A stretch of 64,000 nt of DNA. Source: Patagioenas fasciata (lineage: Eukaryota > Chordata > Aves > Columbiformes > Columbidae). Position 1 is the first letter of the stretch. Each line of letters begins with the position of its first letter. The stretch spans positions 55,292,398 to 55,356,397 of the forward strand of contig NC_092521.1 of assembly GCF_037038585.1 (NCBI RefSeq). The letters are read 5' to 3'. Positions 26,701 through 38,700 of the stretch are shown in pieces. Made by a program: the position numbers and the translations under genes. Below the pieces are notes generated by a model. It searched no databases, had not been told where the DNA came from, and saw only the letters and a program-made list of their open reading frames with translations.

Positions 26701-29700
26701 CTGGATTAGTAAGACATGGAAAGTATTGCAATGCTGCCTGCATCCGATCATCTGAGTAATGATTAAAATGTTAATGGCAGGCAGAGAGAACTAAAGCAGA
26801 CTGCAAATTGCAAAGCTTTATTTTGTTGTTCAGCTCATTGCTTTTTTGCCTCCTATTGGAATTTAAAAGACAGCCATAGTCCTGTACTCAGCATTACCAC
26901 ATCACGTGCCTTTGGGTTAAGGACTGGCATCTCCCAGAGCATCAAAGATGCAGGTTGCATGTCTCAGTGCTGCATGACAGACCTTGCCTGAGGAGTGACA
27001 TTCTTCCAAGATACCAGACTTGACCAGAGCTGAGTATATGTTTCTGCAAAAGCCCAGGTATACTTTATGGTACAGGCCTAGTGATTTCTTTGATGATGGC
27101 TAATAAAATGCTAACCATCTAGCAGCACTGCAATGTGATTACGCTGCTGTGAATTTTCTAATTCCATTGAAGTCTTGCTGAGGATAATGGGAATGGACCA
27201 GGGGGATTCAGCTGTAAATCAAAGACTAAAGCGTGGCCAATTCTGGCAGTGGAAAGAACAGCTATTTTAATGTGGAGAAGCTGAACTGCCAAGTCAAAAC
27301 CAGCTGCACTTAACAGAGCTACTGGAATGAAAGATCTTTCTGCATTTACATTTTTTGTAAGACTCAGTGATTATTTTTCTTTCCCTAAAGTTTGAACTGT
27401 GTCTTTCTCTCAGATTTGCTTGGCCAGTTGCAGAGATTTTGAGTGCCTTTTTTTGGTATTCAAAATACTGAATGTTTTGACGATAAAGGACAGTTTTCTC
27501 CTCTTTGGCAGCTTCATACCAACTCAAATGTTTTCATCTATATGTTGTAATTACTTCAACAATGAAAGTTCTACACTGGGCAAGGTAAGGTACTCTCCTT
27601 CCTATCTACTGTAGCACTGGCAGGAATCAAATCAGTGTAACAAAGAGGAGAATTTAGCTAGGAAAGTCTTGAGCAGAAACTGGCTCCTCTGTTATTTTTC
27701 AATTAGTAGTGAACCAGCCAAGAAATTTGTCAGGTGGCATGAATATGTGACAGGGAGCCAGGGATTGTTGCTTCTCTCAATAATCAGGAACAACCAGCTT
27801 CCTTTCTGAGCAGATCCTCTTCCAGAAGAGTGAGATGGCTTCTTGACTGTACCCTTGTTCTGTGTGTTTGATGAAGAGGTTTGTGGGTTGTTGGTTTTTT
27901 TTCCTCCCTTCTCTCTGTGACTGAAAGATATCAAATGCAGGATTATCTCACTGGAAGGTGTGCTGAAAAGGTCACTGGTGGGCCAAGTTTGACCATGATT
28001 ATTTCTGGTGCCTGCACTTGTTGCACCTCTTGATGCTAACTTGCCATGAGAAAGTTTCATAATAGTTTGCTGGCCAGTTATAGTATTGCTTTCTGCCTAC
28101 AACCCAGGTTTTCATGAGTGTGAGCAGCTTTGTAATTCCGGCCTATGTGCATGCTGAAGAAGCTATGCCATGGGAGGCTGCCTGGGGGTTGTGGTAAATC
28201 AGCCCTGACTGGATTGGTTGCATACTTTTTCTTTTGATCAGAGATCCTCAGAGGAAGGACTGGGCTGTCAAAGGCTCGTGGTGCCTTTGCAATTAGGGTG
28301 GCTAGCGGGTAAGCTCTTGGGGACCCCCAGCACAAAGTGGCTCTGAGGGGCAGATGCATTCCCACCATGAGAGATGCAGGGGAGTCCTCAGGGTTCGGTG
28401 GAAGCCATGTGAGCCACGAGGTCAGTTTCTTATGGGAAAGGATACAGAGTTGTCATATCCAAGTGCTTCTCATGTTATTGTTGAAATAGTATTGTTGTTA
28501 CTGGCTTCTCTTCTTGGTATGAATACCTTCCAGGTTGTTAGGGTATAATCATTCTTCTTCCAATATGTGAGACAAACGCGCGTGTCATGGTTTAATCCCA
28601 GCCTGCAACCAGGAACACAGTAGCCGCTCGCTCATTTGCGAAGTGGAGTGGGGGAGAAAACCGAAAAAGAAGGGAGAAACTCATGGGTTGACATAAGAAC
28701 AGTTTAATAAGACAACAACAAAAATAATGTACTAGTAATACTACTATGTACAAAATAAGCAATACTCAATGCAATTTCTCACAAACTCGGATCATGCTGA
28801 ACAGCCAGGCCTGGGAAGGAGAGCACCCGGGTACCAAACAGCCAGTCACAGCGATGGAGCAAAAAGACAAAAGACAAACAGGCCAAAGGCCAACTGCAAA
28901 ACAGCAGAATAGCAAGAGGCAGAATTCCAAATAAAGCAGAACAGAACTGGACTGGAATGGAACTAACAAACTAATGGAACTAATGAGCCAGAAAAGCTGA
29001 CTCCAGTTATATACAGAGCATGATGCTAATGGTAGGGAATATTTCACTGATCAACCTGGATGTCAGTGTAGGTGCTGTCCTGTTATGTTTCCTCCCAGCT
29101 GCTATCTTGCACCTCCAGCTGGACAGTTGAAAAAGTCCATCATTTCCTTGGCAACAGCCAAGACATCAGTGAGTTCTTACATTCTTTTCATACTGACCCC
29201 AAATCACAGCCTAGCTACTGAAATAAGTAAGTTAGCACTTCTCAGGCAAAGCATGGGAAACCTAGTGTGTTATCTCATTATTCTTATAGTAAATTCAAAA
29301 CAAGATATTGTGGTAGCTACTAGTAAGAAAAGTTTCTAACTGCAAGAAGGAAAATTAGCTCTCAGTTAAACCAGCACAGTATGTTAAACCCTCTACCTGT
29401 AGATCATGTTTCAATGAATCTGTACCTTTGGAGGTACAGACATTTTTAATTTGTAAGAATTTGTACAAATTGAAATACCATGGATTGAATCTTGGCTTTG
29501 TCTAAGATGATGGGAAAACTTTCATCCTTCTGAAGGAGCCATATGTTGGATCCCTGTGTTATATAGATCAGTTCTCCTTTAGTCCTCAATGCAAATTTTT
29601 GTGTCACCCATCTCCAGGGTATCTCAACACTCTTTTAAAGCTGAAATGGGAAGTTAGTCATGAGATCTGTGTGGTTGCAACCCAGATGTTCTTTTTTTTT

Positions 29701-32700
29701 TTTCTTACTTTGCAAGTGGGAGGACAGAAGGCAGTTTCTTCAGTATGTTTGTTCTTGATGTGCCATTTCCTCGTGTGAATTGCTGTCTATTATTCTTGTT
29801 TTATTTGGTTTCCAAAATCCAAGAGTCGTGAAAGGATTTTTGCATGGTTTATCTGATTTTACATATAATTAAAAAGCCCTCTGTATAGTCAAGAAAATTC
29901 TGTGTAGTCAAGAAAAAAATAACTGTTGCAGCAGTGTGCATAATTATAGGACTGCTCTTTAGTCATCAGTCACGATATGTGTGGACTTTTTGTGAATTCA
30001 ACATTTATTGCATTTCAGATGTAAAATTAATTTACATAAGGAGTTTAGTTTGCACAGCGCAATAGGACTTGACACAGCTGAATTTATTAAAAGCTATTGT
30101 AATATCAAGACTAAAGACTAATGTCCTAATCAGGGATGTGTTTACAGGGTAGTATAGTTCCCTTCAATTTTGAAAAGTTCTTGAAGGCCTGAGCTCTATG
30201 GTTGTGCAAAGGTATAAGAGAGACATCCAGATTTAAATTAAAGAGCTGAATTTTCCTGCATTAGCTTTTTTTCTGCCAGGATGCACAGATCTGGAACAGT
30301 GTACAGAGGTATGTACTAGCTGCCTGTTTGTAATGGGAGAATGGTTTTCTTTTTAAATATATTGCTCATGTTTAACTGCCTTTTTTTTTCCCCAATCTTT
30401 CTCTATGCTGCTGCAAATCAGCAAGAAGAAATCAGCAGCTCAGTTGTTGTTTGCCTGCAAATGAGTTGCCAGCATCCTGTAATTTTGCTTGCTTGAAATC
30501 ACCGTCTCATCTCCTTTAGAGTAATGTGAGCTGAGAAGAGGAAAGTGGGGTGGTTCTTCGTGAGCAGGAGTGTGGTTGGAAGCCCTGTTTTTTTTGCAGC
30601 ACAGTCCTCTCCATTCTGGTGCTCTTAAAATCCTCGTGCCTAAATCTGTGGGTAAAAGGACTTCAGAGGAGTAGAGAACATCTTTTCAGGGTTAAAGAGT
30701 TAAAATCAGGAGCTGGTCATTCTCGCACTGGTTCCTTGTCTTTATCAGAAACATCTGATTGCAGCTTAAGATTTCCATATCCATTTTGCTGACCAGTGAG
30801 AGATTCTGAAGTTGTAGGTACTTCTTCTGGTGAACTAATAGTGATTCACTTACTGTAAATTACATTTGTACTCCTCTCCTTCCTCCCCACCCTACTCCAC
30901 CCTTTTTACTTATATCTGTACAATGCAATTTATAACTGATATTTAGGTAAGTGTGCTATGAGGCTTATGAAGAAGGAAGGAGAAAAGCAAAATGTGCAGT
31001 TGGTTCCATGAGCGACTCATCAAATGCACCATGAATATCTTGACTGAGAATAATTATTTTATATTTATCGCTTTCTTACCACTCCTTCCTTTCATGAAGT
31101 GGTGTACTCTTGATCATGATGAGTCAACTAGTATGGTGCTGAAACCCTTGGATTTCTGATAGATAAGGATTTTTCTGAGGAATTACAGGATCTGTTACTT
31201 AACGTGCAACATAACTCCTGACGACATGTTCTCAGTTTCTGAAACTTGTGCAATCCACTCAGCTCAATACTGCTGTGCCCTTTTACATAAGTCAAAATCT
31301 TATTCTTTGGTGTATGGTTGTTGTTATATATACACTAACATGGAATGGAAAAAAAAAAAAAAGAGGGTATAAAAAAGCTGGTGAAAAATAGAAGTTTGAG
31401 AACCAAAAAATGAAGTCATCTGCATGCGTGAGAGTCATCTGCATGTGTGAGTGTTACCCTGGAATGTGGCTTGACAAGTCTGTTATAGTCCTTTGAAGAA
31501 AAAGGGACAAAACAAAGATGGTCATCCCCATCAGATGTTAGAAAAATGGATTTATGTAAAGGATAAACATATAGCAAAGGACAAAGCAAATGGTAGCAGG
31601 AAAGCTTTTGTATGGCCTTAGTAAGGAGGCTTAATTAAATGCATTGCTGAGAAGTGAATTCCTTTTCTACTTCTTTGAAACGACCATGCTTTCATTGAAT
31701 TCTGCGAGATATCTGAAAGATAGTTCCCTATTGTCAGCAAAAGGTAAGGTCTGATTAGTGGTAAAAGATACCTATTATGTTTTCCAGTTGTTGTATAGTA
31801 TTCATCCACCATGATTTGCTTTAGTTTCAGGCAAGTGTCTTATTTGACAGATGCAGGTATGGTAGCATGAACTGAAAATTTTCTAAAGTGGTTTTAAATC
31901 CTTGATAATGATAATCACTGCCTTAAGTAGGAAGCCTTTGCTTTTTTACTTCCTTCCCCTCTGTGCTCTAATTATATACTCTGGTAGCCAGTAGCCGGCT
32001 GTTTGTGTCCTCCAGGCAACAAAATCAAAGCTGAGAGTGCTTGTTTCACCTGAACTCCTTGGTGCAATAAATTGCTTGGCTCCTGAAAGGCACTGCCTGC
32101 AACAGTGGTCTTCCTAAAGACAGGTTCATTTGTGGTCCAAGTCCATTGATTTCACTGAAATTACACCAGCGGTATGCTTAGCCCTCTCTGTAGTCTAAGC
32201 AACCCCAGGAGCAAAGTGCAAGAATGCCTTTAAGCTTCTTGGTGTTCCTGGCATGTGCTTAAGTTTAGCCCTGCTTGTTGCGAGAGATGTGAGGGCGACA
32301 GAAACTTTTAAAGTTCATTTAAAGCTAGCACGAAATATCAGTAACGGCCACAAACTGAAAGATGAAGAGGTAGGAGCTTCCAGGAAAATAAGCTAAGCTT
32401 TAGTCTAGGCATGTGGTGTCATGTCCCTGTCAGAGAACTGGGCTTCTCTTGCTCAGGAACTGGAATTGCAGTTGCCCTTCTGAGTGACCTGTCGAGGGAG
32501 CTGAAGGAAGTATTATAGTTCAAACTAAAGCGTCATTGGGTCACGGGAGTCAATGTCGACTTTCAAATGTGGTGGCAGAAACTCTCTGTCCCTGCTGTCC
32601 CCACAAAAGGGAAATTTAATTCCTTGCACCCAGTGAGGGGTTGTTCTAGTTTCTCCACGTTTAAAATCCAGAATAAGAATTAGATCCTTCGTTTCAGCAG

Positions 32701-35700
32701 AGGACTTTATTTTTTATTTTTTTTTTTAATTGTATTCTGCCATCCTGGTCTCATGATTATACAGAGATGTCATCTGGAATTGATAATGAAGGCAAAATTT
32801 GGGAATAGCAACAGGATGTGTTGCTGCTATTCATCAAAAGCTACGGGGATGGTTTTAAACACTGCTTCTCTCTTTGATCTTTTTTTCCTATTGATTGAAC
32901 ACAGTAGATAAACAATCGTCTGTGTAGCTCGAGCATCTATTATGGCTTTTAAGCTGACTAAGGACAGCTTTGAATTAAATATGAGAGTTTAAGTGATGGT
33001 GTTCTATTAAGTGCTGTCTATAAAGACCTCACTTCCAGTGGCGATGACAGTTTCATTTAAGCGTAGTGAAAGGAAATCTAAATATGAGCATTCTTTTTCT
33101 TTCTTATTCAAAAAGAAGAATATATATTGCAAAATTGATTACAGTAAAGGCTAAGGTGCTTTTTTTTTTAATATGTAGTTATGTTTGTAGTGCTCTCAAC
33201 AAACTATATTCTCTTGTCTTTGCGATTTTCAAGAAATTTGTGTAAATTAGTCAAGTGTCTTAAAGTGTGGATACAAATGGAACTACCAGGTGCAATCTGG
33301 TAGTTTTGCAATCACTGCCAATGTAATTAATAGAAAACTTTCCACTGACTTTTTAACGAGTTAGATTGGACCCCAGTCTGTCATTGTTAATGTCTTGGAA
33401 AGGTCAAGATCGATTTCCTGGCATCCTTTTTGTCTCTAAGGAGGCTCTTTGCAATTCTGTGGGAGACATAGTGTTATTGCTGTTCCTCTTCCCTGATAGT
33501 TCTCTGTATAATTTGAGTTCTTCTACCTACCATCCAAGGCCTCATGAAATAACAGAGACAAACTGGAAAATGCTGCATGTTGGGGGAAGTTGTTCAAATC
33601 TTAAATGCCTAAAATAGTATTTCTGCATAATGTCAAGCTTTCCCCCAGCCCTCCCAGGTTATTCTGAGTTTTATTCCGGTGCTGTATTGCTGTTGTTTTT
33701 CCTTCTTGACTGGGGAAGGGGGGAGGGAGAGGGAAGACTATTCCTGCAAATGTAATATATTGGAGTGTAGAGAGCAAGTTGTGTTGCATTTAAAGTAACG
33801 CTGTTCCACTGCAGTCCAGTAACAACATGCACAGCAATAGCTGCACATCTCTGGGGATCCAAATCTTTGGATTCCTGCCTTTTCAAAACCACCTGCAGTC
33901 TCTGTGAAGTTTCCACCAAGCAGGCTTGTTTATCTCACCATGAAAAGGTTAGTTCCACTCTGCTGTCAGTGTACCAAAACGTTGGCTTTAGTTGTCTGTG
34001 TTGGAAGGATGCTTGTGCTACCCTTGCAACAGGGTATGAATGAAATAGTTTCTCTGGTTTTGCTTTCAAACACATGATGCATTACCCAGCACAGGATTTT
34101 CTTGTAAATGATTGTGCTTGAAGAACTGCAATCCTTGCAACAAGAGTATAAAATCCACCCCGAAAAGTACAAGGCTTGGAGAGAAGGGAGTGTTGTGAAG
34201 AGGACCAGGCTCCTCAGGGAGGTTGTGGAGTCTCCTTCTCTGCAGACATTCAAAACCCACCTGGACACATTCCTGTGTAACCTCATCTGGGTGTTCCTGC
34301 TCCGGCAGGGGGATTGGACTGGATGATCTTTTGAGGTCCCTTCTAATCCCTAACATTCTGTGATTCTGTGACCAGAGAACTGCATTCACAGTTCTCATAT
34401 TTGAATAGGATAATCCACGTACTTGCCTTACTTTTGAAACATTTAACCTGCCCCACTTGCCACTGGAGAGGATTTAATTTCACACATAATTATTTGACTA
34501 TTTCTTCAGGTGAAGTATTGCTATCTAGGGTCTCTTGAACTCACTGTTATGCTTTTCTTTGTTTTCAGGATACTGGGGTTGGGAAATCAAGCATTGTTTG
34601 TCGATTTGTCCAGGATCACTTTGATCACAATATTAGTCCTACTATTGGGTAAGTACCACGCATTGGATCTTTTTTTCTCCTGTATATTTTTTAACTTGCT
34701 GCTCCCTGCTGAGTTCCTTTCTCTGCCTTACTTTCAAGGCTCTGAATACTGTATATATATTTTTTTTTCCTCCAATTTGTCAATCTCACTCAACTCTTTA
34801 CTCGTCTTTAATGCCTTTCAGCTTATGTTACCTGTTTAGAGAGTCTGGGTCTGCCCCAAACCAGGTCTGCTCTGCTCTTGGTGTTCTGGGAATACAGAGG
34901 GGCCTTAAACTTGCTATATTGCATCGTACTCTCTTATGGAGAGGCTGACAGAGCTCTGCCATTCTCCTCCTGTGAATGATGTCTCTTGAAATAGTCTCTT
35001 CCCTGAGGCTCTCCAGAACCACACTGTATTGCCTTGTGTTGTGCGTGGCCATGACCTCCAGTTGTCCTATTTTGTTTTTCTTTACCTGTCTCATTCCAAG
35101 AGATTCTTAGATGTCTTACTTAGCTGATGTCCTTTTGACTTGTCATGAGCTTCCCACTTCAGATTGTGTTTCGACCTTAGGATTAAAATCGCCTTAGTTT
35201 CCCCTGGTCAGTGAAATATCAGATCTGATCCTCAGAGCTTAAAGAACCAAAACCTCACAAGCCAAGAGGCACGATGATCAGTTATATGTCATTTGATGTC
35301 ATTTGGTGCTTTTGTAATGACATGCATTGTATCAAATACATTGTTATGAGTCAGGAAAAAAGTTACCATGACATAAATTGTTCAGCAGTGTCCGGATAGG
35401 ATGGGGGGAAAAAAAATCTGCCAGAGTTTGGCAGTCTCTCCCTGCCAGCTTACAACTGAAATGATGCAATGTAAAAAAGCCTATAAATTTGTAATACCCT
35501 TTCCTAAAAGAAGAAAAATCATGCTGTGAAAACATAGACAAATTGCATATCCTACAAAAAATAGAAGAATCCACAAAGATTTTTTCATTTGAGAGGGGGA
35601 AAAACTTTTTTCCGTTTGTTCACCACATGCGTTCCAGCAGGTGACTTTTCTGTTCCCTGGTGAACCAGTCGCTGATGTTTAATCAAAAAGTTGCACATGT

Positions 35701-38700
35701 GTTTCCTGGTATGATGGCAGCTGATGCCTTTTTTTCTCAAGTCCATATCACTAAGAAGGTGGAGCTAGCTAGCATCAGGAGCTACGTGTGAGCAGCAGGA
35801 GCATTCGTGTTCCAGGGCCACACACAAGTGCCCTCTGAACCTCAGAGGCTTTTCCCTTCTTTTAAAATACATATATAGGTATCAGATCTTTTATCTGAGA
35901 AAAAGGAGACTTTCACTTCCATAGACATTGTATCAAGGTTTTGGAGCTTCCCCATATGCAGGCTAACCCAACAGAACTAGCTAAGGTGTAAGGGTTGCAT
36001 ATGCAGAGTGTTGGTCACATTATGAATTTCCACCGCTTCTTTCTTTTCAGAGCATCCTTCATGACTAAAACTGTGCCTTGTGGGAATGAGCTTCATAAAT
36101 TTCTGATCTGGGACACAGCTGGTCAGGAACGGGTGAGTTTTACTTTGCAATATGTCATTGTTATCCTGGTCTCTTTTAATGTGTTGGCATACTTTTTCTA
36201 AACCTTTCATTTTCAGAAGCCTTTGTAGGTATAAATCTACAGAATGTCAAGTATACAGGTTCCCATTTTATAGGTGGGGAAAATGAAGAGGCAGGCTGAC
36301 CATACCACTTACCTAAAAAAAAAAGAAAAATCCTGGTGTGAATTATCGGCCACTTTCCTCCAGACAGCTGAGACAGTGCCCAAGTGGTCCCTAGCTCCCT
36401 CTGGTTTCGTCAGATTGACATATGGCGGCTTTTGTTGAGATGGGAAAGCACTTGACTTCCAGCACCTGGGCTGGCAGGTGGTCTGAGCTTAGGTGGTGAC
36501 TTCAAGGTTGTCCTGAGTAGGGACATTGAATAGAGGCATGGGTTGTGTCTGCTGTTGTTATTGTGGAAATTAGCACAAGCAACTTGAACGCCTTAGGGTT
36601 TTTGTCTTGATTTTTCATGTGTGGGAAGTGAATTGCTCAATTTAAGTATCTTTTCCTTTGGCTTTAAAAAAAACCCCAACATGTGTAACAGAGTTTATGG
36701 GCATTAGTTCATATTGACTGTGTGAGAGCATGGTTGGTTATTTGTTTCTTATAATAGCCTCAATGGCAGTATAATGCAGTAACAGGCCGTAGAACTGTAG
36801 AGTTCTTTTAATATATGCCCACATTTACCTTGAGAAGTTTGAAAGAAATGGAAAAACCCATGCATATGTTTTAAAATACCTTGAAACATTCTTGTGAAAT
36901 TGGACTGTTCCAGTTTGTAGAAAAATGTAGCTATGCTCATGTTAGGTTGGGTAAAATTAGATGCTTATATAGGCTGTAATGTCAGTCCTGATACATTCCA
37001 CTGTGTTCTCCATACCTTGTTTGTGAATTGTGAGCCATGAAGAGTTTTTACTTTTTAGTGCAGGGAATTCTTGTGCTTATATTTACAACTTGTAGCATGA
37101 TGTAAAGTGGCCCTGGTGAAATCTGTTGACTTTTAGCAATTCAGTATGTTATTTACGATGGGAAAACAGATCTTGAAAAACATGTTTGAAGTATAGCATA
37201 ATTCTTTCCCTTGAATCCTGTTTGTTTGATTTCTGCGTGGTCTGGAAATGATGACTAATTATTGCAAGAGGTAGCAAAGGTTCAGTTTTCTTTCCCATGG
37301 TTTGAGTTTCCTTTCTTATTCTCTCTCTCTCTCTTCCCTCTGCTGCCCCGATCTGCTTTTGTTTTGGTTTGGTTTTTTTTACTTTTGCTCTTTAGCTCAC
37401 AAAACTCAGTTCTTCATGTTTAGATACAAGTATTGATCTATTGTCCCATGTTATCTTAAGGCTTTTTTTTTTTAAGTAGGTAAATACTAGTTCAGTAAAT
37501 ACGACTTGACTAAATGATGCCCCATTTGAGGCAGGAAATCTGTGACTGAGCTCTGACTCTTGGACACAAAATCCATCCTTCCCATCTAGTCCCTTACGTT
37601 TCCTCTCAGTTTTTTTAGGGTTGTTATTTTTCAAACATCTGCTTTCCTTTTTTTTGTGTCCAGCAATGATGGGCGGTTCCCATCACAAATTGTTAAATGG
37701 CTCAGAATCTATTACAGGTAAGTTATGTTACAGGTTTTCATGTGTAATCAGGAACTGTAACCCCTTTCTATTTGCACAATGTATTCTCAGGCTTTTATTA
37801 GGATTCTTGGGAACTGGGGTGATACAGTAAACGAAGTTGATGGGTGTTGAGTGCTAGCTGCTGAGGCAGACAGGTTTCCTAAGGTGGTGTCCAGACTGTT
37901 CCACGTCTTTCTCTGCCCTGAAACATCCAAATTTTACAGATAAACACATCTTTCTCAATAGCTTATTCACTTTAATGTGTATGTGGGGTTTTGGTTACTT
38001 TACCTTGTGTTGCCCCTTCTGATGTGCTGTTCAAGAACAGGTGTCTCCCCCAGTTAATTTCTTTCTTGTTGCCCTCTGAACAACAGTGATTACTCAGAGC
38101 TTCCAGCCTGCCCCAGCCTCTGGGCCTATTGCTCTTTTTTGTAGTGTACTAGTAAATGTCTTCCAAGTGGTGTTTCTGCTTTGAGAGCCGTTGTCCTTCC
38201 CTAGTTCTTGGCAATTTCTGTTGAGGCTTTACGTTCCCCTGACAAAGTCTGGAAGTTTTGTCAATACCCCTGTTGTCTCTGCTGCTGATAAAGATGTTCA
38301 GGCCTCCGTGCTCTTTCAACATTGCCTTCCTTTGGCTCTGTTCTTCAAACACATGGCCAAACATAGGACTTTAGTGTGTGTGTGTGTTCTGGATTCAGGG
38401 CACTCTGTGCTCCCCCAGCTGTGCCAGTTGTTGCCATGTGTGCTGATGTGCAGCCCACCCTGTGCTGCTGCTGCTCCCCATTGCTTCACATAAGAAGAGC
38501 CTGGGGTGAGATTTAGCTGAACCCTTACATATGCCCTGAAAATTGAGTTCAAGCCTAAACCATGGTAGACCAGGCAGGTGGAACAGCAGCTGCGCTTCTG
38601 TCTTCCTTGTTCATGAGTTTCTCCATTTTCATCAGTTTTCTTTTTTTCTTGAGTTTCTCTTGGCACCAGAGTGGGAAACTGCCAACTTGGAGAGCATAAA

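Larger units (their letters stand above)
15504..28582. other. Intron 1 unique sequence with minor repeats, no gene seen
   Basis: About 13 kb without a recognisable transposon or exon. It contains a purine-rich stretch (17545-17745), a 31-bp tandem duplication (18717-18778), a perfect 11-bp hairpin (19176-19203), a short GT run (about 22436-22449) and an 8-bp palindromic arm pair near 25190. Confidence 0.55.
29379..34202. other. Intron 1 unique sequence, no gene seen
   Basis: AT-rich. It holds poly-A/poly-T runs (31347-31363, about 32710-32729), a 19-bp direct repeat (31414-31451) and a G-quadruplex motif (33712-33733). No exon or transposon is recognised. Confidence 0.55.
5757..34568 (+). 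other. RAB31 intron 1 (28.8 kb)
   Basis: Bounded by GTGAGT and TTTTCAG. It separates the first P-loop residue from the rest of the GTPase. It contains five CR1 pieces (8921, 10331, 15412 and 34203 copies, plus possible minor tails) and one solo LTR (28583). The rest is unique sequence with simple repeats. The longest non-repeat open frame (minus strand, 12920-13435) resembles no family I know and lacks gene signals. Confidence 0.9.
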
